Below are positions 8,576-16,356 of a stretch of 64,000 nucleotides of DNA, one piece after another; position 1 is the stretch's first letter; each line of letters begins with the position of its first letter. The notes under the pieces are model-generated. The model was given only the letters and a program-made list of their open reading frames with translations. It had not been told where the DNA came from and searched no databases. Made by a program: the position numbers and the translations under genes. The stretch comes from Sphingobium aromaticiconvertens (GTDB lineage: Bacteria; Pseudomonadota; Alphaproteobacteria; Sphingomonadales; Sphingomonadaceae), in contig NZ_JBANRJ010000001.1 of the NCBI RefSeq assembly GCF_037154075.1, forward strand, positions 4,893,501 to 4,957,500, in the 5' to 3' direction.

Positions 8576-8971
8576 TTAGCCTATCTGGTCCCAGGCGTCT
8601 GCGATCTCCGCCACCATGATCCGGGCCTGATTAACGGGCGCCGCATCCTGATCGCGCGCAGCCAGAAGCATGAGGCGACGTGCCTCGCGATAGATTTGCG
8701 CCAGACCGATGGCGATGTCGCCGCCCTTGTCGAAGTCGAGGCTGGATTCGAGCGCAAAAAGGATCGACATCGCCCGCGCATGCTTGTCCGACACTTTGAG
8801 CCGGTCATTCTGGCGCTCGGCCAGCGCGGCGGCATCCATCGCGATCAACAATTCGTCGAACAATACCTTGACCAGCGCGTGGGGGCTGGCGCCCTCGATC
8901 CGGCTGCCCGCATGGACCGCAGCATAGCGCCGCATCGCCGTTCCACCCGCATAGCCCTGATTATAAAACAT
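8576..8971 (-). CDS. fliS: flagellin export chaperone FliS
   Basis: FliS binds the C-terminal helix of newly made flagellin in the cytoplasm and keeps it unfolded until export. The 131-residue, all-helical protein has the family N-terminus with paired aromatic residues (FYNQGYAGGTAMRRYAAVHA) and the conserved region ASPHALVKVLFDELLIAM, followed by KHARAMSILFALESSLDF. It sits 30 bp after fliD, the usual fliD-fliS order, and is the last gene of the leftward flagellar run. Confidence 0.95.
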   Translation of the reverse strand: MFYNQGYAGGTAMRRYAAVHAGSRIEGASPHALVKVLFDELLIAMDAAALAERQNDRLKVSDKHARAMSILFALESSLDFDKGGDIAIGLAQIYREARRLMLLAARDQDAAPVNQARIMVAEIADAWDQIG

Positions 8972-9001
8972 TGTCTGTCGTCCCCGATTTCAAATTATCT
9001 T

Positions 9002-10414
9002 TTAGCTGTCGCTGCTGCTGTTCCAGGCCGCGATCTGCTGCTCCAGATAGCTTTGCGTCGCCTTCATCGCCGTGAGGCGTGATTCCATCTTCGAATAGAC
9101 GGCGGTCAGCTGCGTCTGGTAATTGGCCATTTGCGTATCGAGCTTCTCCAGTTGCTCGGTCAGCGATTCACCCAGCTTGGCATATTTTGCCTGCGCCGAG
9201 GCAAGCGACCCGTCCTTGACCTGTATCCGGTCGCGCACGCCATCCATCAGGCCCGCGAGGCCCGGATTGGTCGCCTTGGATACGGCCGGATTGAGCATCT
9301 GGGTAATAGCCGTGGGGTTGGCCGCAATCGCCTTGTCCAATAGGGCAGTGTCGAGCTTCAGCGTACCGTCGCGATTGGTGGAGACGCCAATTTCGGACAA
9401 TGTCTTATAGGCGCCGGTCGTGGCCATCCCGGCGGAGGTCATCTGCGACAATTGCCGCTTCATGTCCCGAACCGCCGGATCGCCCGCCAACACCCCCGAG
9501 GTCGAGGAATCAGCGCCCGCGGCGCTGGCGGTATTGAGACCCTTCATCAGCGTATTATAGGCGTTGACGAACTCCACCATCAGGTCGCGCATGCTGGTGG
9601 TCGGCTCGCTCTTGGTCAGCGAGACATCCGTGCCGGGCGCCGCCTTGTTCAGGTCGATCCGCATGTTGGGAATAGCGGTATCGATCGTGTTGCTGCTGTA
9701 CCGCTGTTCCACGCCGTCCAGCTGGATGATGCTATCCTGCGCTGTCGCCAGCTTTTTCATGGTGCCGCTATCGGTGCCGTCCCAGGCGAATTTGGCCAGA
9801 TCGGCGTCGCCCGTCGCATTGGTCAGGGTGAAGTTATTCGCTTCACCGGTCGCGCCCTTTATCACCAGCCGCGTGCCCTGATTGTCGGTGATAACCGTGG
9901 CGGTGACGCCCGCATTGGCGTCATTGATCGCCTTGGCAAGGCCGGTATAGCTATTGTTCGCAGAGGTGATTTCGATCGGGACATCAGCGCCGGTGCCGAC
10001 CTTCAGCGTCAATGTGCCCAGACCCACAGTCGAACTGGCGGTCGCGCCGCTGACCGGCGTGGAAGCCAGCGTCTGGGCCGAAGCAAGCTGCTGAACCCGC
10101 AGTTGCGCGGGCAGGCCCGTAATCTCGCCGCCCGGCAGCAGGCTGACACTGGCGATGCTGGGATCATTGGAAAGCGGCGTGCCGGAATAGCCTGTACCCG
10201 CCAACAGGCTGTTCAGCGCGTCAGCGAAAGTGTCGAGCGAACTGGAGGCCGAACCCAGCGCGGAAATACGCGCGCTGTTCAGGCTCTGCCGATCGGTGAT
10301 CACCTTCTGCTTGGGATCGCGCACGGCGCTGACGAGGTTCGACACCAAGGCGCCGGTGTCGATACCGGAGCCGATGCCCAGCGACGATCCGATACTGCTG
10401 CCAACTGAGGTCAT
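9002..10414 (-). CDS. fliD: flagellar filament cap protein FliD
   Basis: FliD (HAP2) caps the growing filament and folds incoming flagellin. The 470-residue protein has the expected low-complexity Gly/Ser N-terminus (SSIGSSLGIGSGIDTG), the FliD_N segment (LVSAVRDPKQKVITDRQ), a variable middle and the FliD_C region with a terminal coiled coil (LTEQLEKLDTQMANYQTQL). That coiled coil is needed for export and assembly. It is preceded by a strong FliA-type promoter candidate and followed by fliS, so fliD-fliS is probably its own late unit. Confidence 0.94.
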   Translation of the reverse strand: MTSVGSSIGSSLGIGSGIDTGALVSNLVSAVRDPKQKVITDRQSLNSARISALGSASSSLDTFADALNSLLAGTGYSGTPLSNDPSIASVSLLPGGEITGLPAQLRVQQLASAQTLASTPVSGATASSTVGLGTLTLKVGTGADVPIEITSANNSYTGLAKAINDANAGVTATVITDNQGTRLVIKGATGEANNFTLTNATGDADLAKFAWDGTDSGTMKKLATAQDSIIQLDGVEQRYSSNTIDTAIPNMRIDLNKAAPGTDVSLTKSEPTTSMRDLMVEFVNAYNTLMKGLNTASAAGADSSTSGVLAGDPAVRDMKRQLSQMTSAGMATTGAYKTLSEIGVSTNRDGTLKLDTALLDKAIAANPTAITQMLNPAVSKATNPGLAGLMDGVRDRIQVKDGSLASAQAKYAKLGESLTEQLEKLDTQMANYQTQLTAVYSKMESRLTAMKATQSYLEQQIAAWNSSSDS

Positions 10415-10436
10415 ACACCCGTCCTTTCAGTGATGA

Positions 10437-10463
10437 AGAACGGCCCTAGCGCCAAGACCTTTA
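10437..10463 (-). promoter_or_regulatory. FliA (sigma-28)-type promoter candidate for fliD
   Basis: On the minus strand TAAA is followed by exactly 15 bases and then GCCGTTCT. The same layout and octamer occur ahead of the PomAB-like operon, and TCCGTTCT occurs ahead of motA. The known FliA consensus is TAAA-N15-GCCGATAA. The -10 box ends 22 bases before the fliD start codon. Confidence 0.7.
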
Positions 10464-10518
10464 GGAAAGATTTTCAAGAGGTACGCGCACGCAAAAGAGC
10501 GCACGCACCGTCAATCTA

Positions 10519-11004
10519 TCAGACGACAGCCGAGAGCGCAGCGTCCACCGTACCCACTCGCAGGTGCGCCTGGGCAGCCTGTGCCTGCGCCGCCTGATCC
10601 ACCATCCGCCGCGCCAGCAGGGCGACCTGTTCGACCTGTTCCTTGCTGGCGGGGGGCAGGGGTACAATGATGATGGGGGCGGGCATCAGCGCCTGAATGG
10701 CGGAGGCTGCGCCATCGACGCTCATGCTCGCGCCGCTCGAACCAGCACGCAGATCGGCAAGGATGTCGGCAATGCGGGCGTGAACGCTCACATATTCGGC
10801 GGCGCTGGCCATTTGCTCCTCGGGCTGGGCCTCGATAGTAGCGGACGCCTTTGCGACGGGCTGGGGCTGGGTTGCCGGGCGGGGTGCAAGGTCGGGCCTT
10901 TGCCCATTCGCTTCGACCGACTGAACGGACATCACGGCAGACGGGGCACGGGTTGCCACCCGATCGACCGGCGAAATCTCGCTGCGTGAAAAATATTCGT
11001 TCAT
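10519..11004 (-). CDS. hypothetical protein of the flagellar cluster
   Basis: A 161-residue protein that I do not recognise. The first ~70 residues are low-complexity (Pro, Ala, Gln rich). The rest is Ala-rich and probably helical, ending in a long helix (ARRMVDQAAQAQAAQAHLRV). There is no signal peptide, no Cys and no membrane segment. This frame is preferred over two overlapping frames with Arg/Pro-rich, non-protein-like composition. AGGA lies nine bases before the ATG. It sits alone between flhB and fliD with its own FliA-like promoter candidate, which suggests a late flagellar role such as regulator or secretion-associated protein. That is inference from position. Confidence 0.6.
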   Translation of the reverse strand: MNEYFSRSEISPVDRVATRAPSAVMSVQSVEANGQRPDLAPRPATQPQPVAKASATIEAQPEEQMASAAEYVSVHARIADILADLRAGSSGASMSVDGAASAIQALMPAPIIIVPLPPASKEQVEQVALLARRMVDQAAQAQAAQAHLRVGTVDAALSAVV

Positions 11005-11036
11005 GACGCACTATCCTAATGCGTCCCCATGAAGAG

Positions 11037-11063
11037 AATACGGACAGACAATCCTAAACTTTA
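11037..11063 (-). promoter_or_regulatory. FliA-type promoter candidate for the 161-aa gene
   Basis: The minus strand carries a perfect TAAAGTTT -35 box, 11 bases, then TCCGTATT. The -35 overlaps the flhB stop codon. The -10 resembles the flgM site (TCCGTATA) more than the classical GCCGATAA, so this is the weakest match to consensus but has the right spacing. Confidence 0.45.
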
Positions 11064-12218
11064 ATTCACCGTTTCTTTCTTTTCGAGCTTTTGCCCTTCG
11101 GCATCGAAGCGCAGATCGTCGGGCACGGTGATGAAGGGGCGGTCCATTTCGGTCGCCATCTTGTTTTCCACCCGGAAAACAAAGGCAAGGACTGTCGCCA
11201 CCGCCATGTACAGGCCTTCATCGACGACCTGTCCATTGCGCGACGTGAAGTAGATGGCGCGCGCCAGTTCGGGATATTGCAGGATCGGCACCGCGTTGCT
11301 GTCGCCCAGTTCGCGGATGGCGGCGGCGATCGCATCGCGACCACGGGCGACGACGATCGGGGCCTGATCACGGCCCGGCTGATAGCGTAGCGCGACCGCG
11401 AAATGGGTCGGGTTGGTCAGGATGACGCTGGCTTCCGCCACCGCCTTGCGGGTCGATCCGTTCATCACCTCAAACTGGCGGCGGCGCAGATGGCCCTTGG
11501 CCTCGGGCGAGCCTTCGCTTTCCTTATGCTCGTCCTTGACCTCCTGCTTCGACATGGCGAGGCGCTTGCCGCGCTGGAAAATCTGCGCGGGCACGTCGAT
11601 GCCCGCGATCAGGAACAATGTGCCCGCCATGATCAGGCAGGTCATGATGAACATATTGCCAAGGTCGGCCATCGCCGGAACGAGGCCCGCCTTGCCCAGC
11701 CCGACGATCGCGGTCATCCGGTCCCAGATCATCCACACGCCGATCGCCCCCAGCAAACCCACCTTGGCGATGGATTTCACCAGTTCGGTCAGCCCCTGCA
11801 TCCCGAACATGCGCTTGAAGCCGGAAGCGGGATTGAGCTTGCTCATCTTGGGCGCGAAGGCGCCGGTGCGGAACCCCATCGACCCCAGCAGCGCCGGTGC
11901 GGCAATCGCGGCCAGCAGGGTCGCCAGCATGATGCCACCGACCGGCATGGCGATGCCCGACAACAGGTCGATACCCCGTTCCGCAGGTGAGAAATCGACG
12001 ATATCCTCGCGCTTGAACCGCAACGCCTCGATCAGCATTTCGCGCAGCGCGCCCACCAGCGACGGCCCGGTCACGGCGATGCAGCCGATGCCGGCCATCA
12101 CCACCATCGCCGTGCCCAGATCGCGCGACTGAAGGATGTCGCCCTTCTTGGCGGCGTCGTCCAATTTCTTCTGGGTTGGTTTCTCGGTCTTGTCACCGCC
12201 GCCGTTGGAGCCTGCCAT
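11061..12218 (-). CDS. flhB: flagellar export switch protein FlhB
   Basis: Inner-membrane component of the flagellar type III export gate that changes export specificity from hook to filament proteins. The 385-residue protein has the N-terminal TEKPTQKKLDDAAKKG segment, four membrane helices, the conserved KLNPASGFKRMF linker and a cytoplasmic domain with the autocleavage site NPTH at residues 269-272 (ILTNPTHFAVAL). It starts one base after the fliR stop, so it is translated with the fliOPQR export genes. Confidence 0.97.
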   Translation of the reverse strand: MAGSNGGGDKTEKPTQKKLDDAAKKGDILQSRDLGTAMVVMAGIGCIAVTGPSLVGALREMLIEALRFKREDIVDFSPAERGIDLLSGIAMPVGGIMLATLLAAIAAPALLGSMGFRTGAFAPKMSKLNPASGFKRMFGMQGLTELVKSIAKVGLLGAIGVWMIWDRMTAIVGLGKAGLVPAMADLGNMFIMTCLIMAGTLFLIAGIDVPAQIFQRGKRLAMSKQEVKDEHKESEGSPEAKGHLRRRQFEVMNGSTRKAVAEASVILTNPTHFAVALRYQPGRDQAPIVVARGRDAIAAAIRELGDSNAVPILQYPELARAIYFTSRNGQVVDEGLYMAVATVLAFVFRVENKMATEMDRPFITVPDDLRFDAEGQKLEKKETVN

Positions 12219-12219
12219 G

Positions 12220-13005
12220 TCAGCGCGCCCCTTCCGAAATGCCGCGCGCCTGTTCCAGCCCGGCCTTCAGCGCGGCGGTAATCCCCTCCCCCATGACCGG
12301 CGCGGCGACGGCCAGCAGGACAAGGCCCGCCATCAGCGCCACCGGCATCCCCACGGCGAACAGGTTGAGCGCCGGCGCGGTGCGCGCCAACATGCCCATC
12401 ACCAGTTGCACCAGGATCAGCGCGAAGGCGACCGGCAAGGCTATTGTGACACCCGCGCCCAGCAGCGAACCGCCGAACCGCACCAGATCCCACACCGCGT
12501 CATTGCTCATCATCGCAGCCCCCGGCGGCAGCGCCTGATAGCTTTGCACGACGAAGCTCACCAGCATCAGGTGGCCGTCCATGCTCAGCAACAGGAAGGT
12601 GGCGAGGATGGAGAGATATTGGCCGATCACCTGGGTCGACTGGCCCGACTGCGGATCGACCATCGCGGCCATGCCAAGCCCCATGGCGTTGCCGATCGTC
12701 TCGCCTGCGACGAAGGCGGCGGCATAGCCGATCTGGACGGCGAACCCCATGGCAAGACCGGCCAGCACTTCGCCCGCGATCAGCAGCACCCCCTCTATGC
12801 TGGCAATGCCGTCCTGCGGCAGTTGGATGGTGACGCTGTTTAGCGCAGCCATGCCGAGCGCGAGGGACAGGATCAGGCGCAACTGGATCGGCACGGAGGG
12901 CGCGCCGAAAATGGGCGCGGCGATGAAGGCGGCGCCGGGCCGGATCATGGCGATCAGCCAGAGCCATAGCTGCGCTTCGACGCCAACGAAGCCCGTCGGT
13001 ATCAC
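12220..13005 (-). CDS. fliR: flagellar export gate protein FliR
   Basis: FliR joins FliP and FliQ in the cone-shaped export gate inside the MS ring. The 261-residue product is strongly hydrophobic with five to six membrane segments. It shows the family motif around residues 85-110 (AGEVLAGLAMGFAVQIGYAA) and the C-terminal ALNLFAVGMPVALMAGL region. Its start overlaps the fliQ stop by four bases, indicating translational coupling. Confidence 0.95.
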   Translation of the reverse strand: MIPTGFVGVEAQLWLWLIAMIRPGAAFIAAPIFGAPSVPIQLRLILSLALGMAALNSVTIQLPQDGIASIEGVLLIAGEVLAGLAMGFAVQIGYAAAFVAGETIGNAMGLGMAAMVDPQSGQSTQVIGQYLSILATFLLLSMDGHLMLVSFVVQSYQALPPGAAMMSNDAVWDLVRFGGSLLGAGVTIALPVAFALILVQLVMGMLARTAPALNLFAVGMPVALMAGLVLLAVAAPVMGEGITAALKAGLEQARGISEGAR

Positions 13006-13274
13006 TGGAGCAGGTCCGGAATACGCTCGAATATCTCGCGCGTGAAATCGGCGATCAGGATCATGATCGACCCGCCGAACAGCGCCAGCATCCCGCCCAC
13101 GATCAGCACCTTGGGAATGAAGGACAGCGTCGCTTCATTGATCGAGGTCGCGGCCTGCACCATGCCGATCAACACCCCGGCGATCAGCGCGGGGATGAGG
13201 ATGGGGGCCGCCGCAAGCGCGGTGATCCACAGCGCCTGCTGCGCCAGCCCCATGAAGAAATCGGCATTCTCCAT
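13002..13274 (-). CDS. fliQ: flagellar export gate protein FliQ
   Basis: A 90-residue protein with two membrane helices (residues 13-37 and 50-73), the usual FliQ size. The first helix contains ALAAAPILIPALIAGVLIGM followed by QAATSINEATLSFIPK, the characteristic loop. Several copies surround FliP and FliR in the gate. It follows fliP by 10 bp and overlaps fliR. Confidence 0.95.
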   Translation of the reverse strand: MENADFFMGLAQQALWITALAAAPILIPALIAGVLIGMVQAATSINEATLSFIPKVLIVGGMLALFGGSIMILIADFTREIFERIPDLLQ

Positions 13275-13284
13275 CGCCCCCGCC

Positions 13285-14112
13285 TCAGGTCGCGAAGGAG
13301 CCGGCGAGCGACCCCATCGTCAGCGCCCAGCCATCGACCAGCACGAACAGCAACAGCTTGAACGGCATGGAGATGATCGTGGGCGAAAGCATCATCATGC
13401 CCAGCGCCATCAACGTGGACGCCACCACAAGATCGATGATGAGGAAAGGCAGAAAGATCATGAAACCGATCTGGAAGGCGGTCTTCAACTCGCTGGTTAC
13501 GAAGGCGGGCAGCAGGATCGAGAAGGGAATATCGTCGGGCGTGCGGAAGGCGGGCGCCTCGGCCAGACCCTGGAACAGTTTAAGGTCGCTTTGCCGCGTT
13601 TGCTTGGTCATGAAGCCGTGCAGCGCCTTGCCCGAGCGGCCGACCGCTTCCTCGATCGTGATCTGCCCCTTGCCATAGGGATCATAGGCCTGCGCGTTGA
13701 TCTGGTCGAGCACGGGCCGCATCACGAACAGCGAGAGAAAGAGCGCGAGGCCGACCAGCACCTGATTAGGCGGGGTCTGCTGAAGGCCCAGCGCCTGCCG
13801 CAGCAGCGACAGGACGATGATGATACGGGTGAAGCTGGTCATCATGAGAACGAGCGACGGCAACACCGTCAGCAGGCTCATCAGGATCAGGATTTGCAAC
13901 GACAGCGACAAAGGCTGGCCGTTGCCGGACAATGTGCCCATGGCGCGGGTCAAGGCGCCGCTGTTGTCGAGCGGCGGAGCGGCGGCAGGAACCGCCTGCG
14001 CCAGCGCCGGTTCGACCAGCAGCAGTCCGGCGGCGATAACCGCGCCGCCGATCAGGAGAGCGCGACCGCAGCCCCTTTCACCGGACACGCTTTCACCGGA
14101 CACGGGGCGCAT
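13285..14112 (-). CDS. fliP: flagellar export gate protein FliP
   Basis: Core of the export gate: five FliP subunits form the pore. The start chosen at 14112 gives 275 residues with a cleavable signal peptide ([23 protein letters not shown]), then the family signatures [20 protein letters not shown] and [20 protein letters not shown]. The frame is open further upstream, but that extension is only the antiparallel of fliO codons. The gene overlaps the end of fliO by 20 bp. GTG codons slightly downstream are alternative starts. Confidence 0.94.
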   Translation of the reverse strand: MRPVSGESVSGERGCGRALLIGGAVIAAGLLLVEPALAQAVPAAAPPLDNSGALTRAMGTLSGNGQPLSLSLQILILMSLLTVLPSLVLMMTSFTRIIIVLSLLRQALGLQQTPPNQVLVGLALFLSLFVMRPVLDQINAQAYDPYGKGQITIEEAVGRSGKALHGFMTKQTRQSDLKLFQGLAEAPAFRTPDDIPFSILLPAFVTSELKTAFQIGFMIFLPFLIIDLVVASTLMALGMMMLSPTIISMPFKLLLFVLVDGWALTMGSLAGSFAT

Positions 14113-14356
14113 CGCCTTCCGCGATCTTCTCGATCCGGCCACGGGTGACGGAAAGCAGGATCTTCTTCCCCTCAAACTCCACCACGGCCAGCTTGCCAAA
14201 GGTGCCCATCGGCAGTGCTTCCAACACTTTAAGCGCGCGGTCATTCTGGCCAACCATCATGCCGGGCTGATATTTGCGCCACAGCCACAGCGCGCCAAAG
14301 GCCATGGCCGCGACCATCGGCAGCAGGATCAACAGTTTAACGAAATACCAGAACAT
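14093..14356 (-). CDS. fliO: flagellar assembly protein FliO
   Basis: FliO stabilises the FliP ring during assembly. The 87-residue protein has one membrane helix (residues 5-26), a basic turn (WRKYQP) and a cytoplasmic domain with [22 protein letters not shown], matching the FliO/FliZ pattern. Its place between fliN and fliP supports the call even though the family is poorly conserved. Confidence 0.87.
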   Translation of the reverse strand: MFWYFVKLLILLPMVAAMAFGALWLWRKYQPGMMVGQNDRALKVLEALPMGTFGKLAVVEFEGKKILLSVTRGRIEKIAEGDAPRVR

Positions 14357-14411
14357 GCCCGCGCCCCGCGACTACTATGGTTAATGCGTCATGCGTTCAG
14401 CAAGAATGAAG

Positions 14412-14442
14412 CGCAAGGCAAGCGTTAAAAACAGGCCTTGCG
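14412..14442 (-). other. hairpin between fliN and fliO
   Basis: An 8-bp perfect stem CGCAAGGC/GCCTTGCG around 15 nt, starting two bases after the fliN stop in the longest spacer (87 bp) inside the fliE-flhB run. No U-tract follows the stem, so it may be a partial attenuator or an mRNA-processing boundary. Confidence 0.35.
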
Positions 14443-14443
14443 A

Positions 14444-14779
14444 TCAATTGCGCCGCTCGACCCCCGCCAGCCGCGTTTCGGTGGTGGCGATGTCGACGAT
14501 ACGGATGCCATAGCGCCCGTTGACGGTCACGACCTCCCCCTTTGCGATCAGCGCGCCGTTGACCATGATGTCCAGCAGGTCGTCGGCCTGACGATCCAGT
14601 TCGACGATGCTGCCTTCGGCCAGGTCCATGACCTCCGCCAGACGCAGCGAGGTGGATCCGACCTCCACCGACATGCGGACGGGAATATCGGCCAGCAGGC
14701 GGAACTGACGGCTGCTGGCCATGCGGGCCAGGCTGTCTTCGGCCACTTCGATGCGGGGGGCGTCGCTCATGTCACTCAT
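14444..14779 (-). CDS. fliN: flagellar switch protein FliN
   Basis: FliN forms the lower part of the C ring with FliM. The 111-residue protein is almost entirely the SpoA/surface-presentation domain: LLADIPVRMSVEVGSTSLRLAEVMDLAEG, the conserved DDLLDIMVNG and VVTVNGRYGIRI motifs. A short leader lacks the longer N-terminus of the E. coli protein. It overlaps fliM by four bases, indicating translational coupling. Confidence 0.95.
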   Translation of the reverse strand: MSDMSDAPRIEVAEDSLARMASSRQFRLLADIPVRMSVEVGSTSLRLAEVMDLAEGSIVELDRQADDLLDIMVNGALIAKGEVVTVNGRYGIRIVDIATTETRLAGVERRN

Positions 14780-15660
14780 TGGTCTGATCCCTGTACAAGC
14801 TTTTCAATCTGGAAGGCGGCGCGGCCTTCCTGTTCGCCGATGGTGCCATGGGCGAGAATACGGTCGCCGACGATCAGCGGCAGGCTGCGGCTGATAGTGA
14901 CCGGGATCACGTCCCCGGCCTTTAATTGCATGAGGTCCGCCAGCGAGAGGTTGGGGCGCGCCAGCACGGTGCGGGCGGGCAGGCGGATGTCGCGCATCTG
15001 GCGGGCGATGCGAGCCTGCCAGATGGGATCGGCCGGGCCATCCTCGTCCGGCAAACGCGTGCCCATCAGCGCCTCTACCCCGCGCAGCGCGGCAAGGGGG
15101 AAGATCAGGTCGATCGGCCATTCGGCGTCCCGCGTGATGCTGACGGTGAAGCGCTGGAGCACCATCTGTTCGCCGGGCGCGGCAGAGGCGGCGAAGCCGA
15201 CGCCCGTCTCCCGCGCGATCAGGCTGGGTTCGATGGTAAGGATTTCGCGCCAGCAATCGACCATGCGGGCCATGATGCCATCCGACAAGCGAGTGATCAG
15301 CCGGTCCTCGGTCGGCGTGAATTCCCCGCGCGAGGGCAGCGGGCGGTTGCCGATCCCGCCATAAAAACAATCGACCAAAGTCGAAATCATCGCCGCGTCC
15401 ATCCGCAGCAACACAGCCCCCTTGAGCGGCGCGCAGCGATAGGTGCCAATGCTGGCGACGGCGGGCACCTGGCCGGACCAGTTGCTGAAATCCAGCAGTT
15501 CGGCGCTTTTGGCGACGATGTTCGGGCGCACGCCCGCGATCGGCTCGATGATGGCGCGCAAATGCCGGCCGAGCTTTTCGCCCAGCCGGTCCACGCCCGA
15601 CAACATCATCGGCGCCTGCGCTTCCCCTCTGCCCAGGGCAAAGGTTTGAACGTCTGTCAT
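14776..15660 (-). CDS. fliM: flagellar switch protein FliM without the CheY-binding peptide
   Basis: FliM links FliG to FliN in the C ring and normally receives CheY-P on an N-terminal LSQ-x-EIDALL peptide. This 294-residue protein has the middle domain (FYGGIGNRP near residue 100, then FTPTEDRLITRLSDGI) and a C-terminal SpoA domain (LSLADLMQLKAGDVIPV). Its N-terminus reads MTDVQTFALGRGEAQAP and carries no EIDALL-like motif. The only upstream in-frame space is the 50-bp gap after fliL, so the peptide is absent rather than mis-started. A hairpin covers its ribosome site. Confidence 0.92.
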   Translation of the reverse strand: MTDVQTFALGRGEAQAPMMLSGVDRLGEKLGRHLRAIIEPIAGVRPNIVAKSAELLDFSNWSGQVPAVASIGTYRCAPLKGAVLLRMDAAMISTLVDCFYGGIGNRPLPSRGEFTPTEDRLITRLSDGIMARMVDCWREILTIEPSLIARETGVGFAASAAPGEQMVLQRFTVSITRDAEWPIDLIFPLAALRGVEALMGTRLPDEDGPADPIWQARIARQMRDIRLPARTVLARPNLSLADLMQLKAGDVIPVTISRSLPLIVGDRILAHGTIGEQEGRAAFQIEKLVQGSDQ

Positions 15661-15664
15661 TTCG

Positions 15665-15690
15665 GTCCCCTGCCTTTCAGGTCAGGGGAC
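15665..15690 (-). promoter_or_regulatory. hairpin covering the fliM ribosome-binding site
   Basis: On the minus strand GTCCCCTG pairs perfectly with CAGGGGAC around a 10-nt loop. The 3' arm contains AGGGGA, the fliM Shine-Dalgarno sequence, five bases before the ATG. The fliL stop is about 20 nt upstream, so ribosomes finishing fliL could open the stem. This is a candidate translational-coupling device. Confidence 0.5.
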
Positions 15691-15710
15691 TTCCCGACCA
15701 TCAGACAGCG

Positions 15711-16328
15711 CTATTGAATAACGAAATTGGTAAAATAAACGTTATCAACGCCGCCATAGCCGGTCTTCTGCTTGAGCACATCGTTGATCACAATACGGAT
15801 TTTCTTTTGCAGATCCTGCTTGCCCTGGGGGGTCGCAAGCGCCTCCTGCGGCTGTTGCGCCAGCATCATCAGCACCTGACTGCGAATGGCCATTTCATGC
15901 GTTTTGAGCGCTTCGACCACACGCATGTCATAATAAGTGGAGATGGCAATGCTGATCTGGGCGAAGGCATCCGAGTCCGCCATGTTGGACGTAAAGGGCG
16001 CCTGCATCTGGAAGTAAGTCGCTTGATAAGCGGTGGGATTTTGCGGCGCAGGCAGGTCGATGCCCTTGCCCGGCGCGTGACCACCAGACACGCCATGCTC
16101 GCCCTCAGGCGCGGCATGGGCTGTCGCGATCGCCTCTGCATCCTCCCCCTTCAACACCAGCACGGGTTTGTTGGGATCTTCCTTCGGCCCCTCATCCTTC
16201 GGACTGAACGCGCCCGCGGCATAGAGGCCTCCAGCCGCGCCAGCACCACCCAGAACCAGCCCGACCAGCAGGATGATGATGAGCTTCATGCCCCCACCCT
16301 TTTTTTTCTGCTTCGGTGCGTCGCTCAT
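15711..16328 (-). CDS. fliL: flagellar basal-body-associated protein FliL
   Basis: FliL surrounds the stator at the basal body and supports torque. The 205-residue product has a lysine-rich cytoplasmic start (KQKKKGGG), one membrane helix (residues 15-39), an Asp/Glu/Pro-rich linker and the periplasmic stomatin-like FliL domain (AFAQISIAISTYYDMRVVEAL through the C-terminal VDNVYFTNFVIQ). The linker is longer than in E. coli. It precedes fliM in the run. Confidence 0.92.
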   Translation of the reverse strand: MSDAPKQKKKGGGMKLIIILLVGLVLGGAGAAGGLYAAGAFSPKDEGPKEDPNKPVLVLKGEDAEAIATAHAAPEGEHGVSGGHAPGKGIDLPAPQNPTAYQATYFQMQAPFTSNMADSDAFAQISIAISTYYDMRVVEALKTHEMAIRSQVLMMLAQQPQEALATPQGKQDLQKKIRIVINDVLKQKTGYGGVDNVYFTNFVIQ

Positions 16329-16356
16329 CTTTTACGTCCCCTGATTGGTCCCCGAC

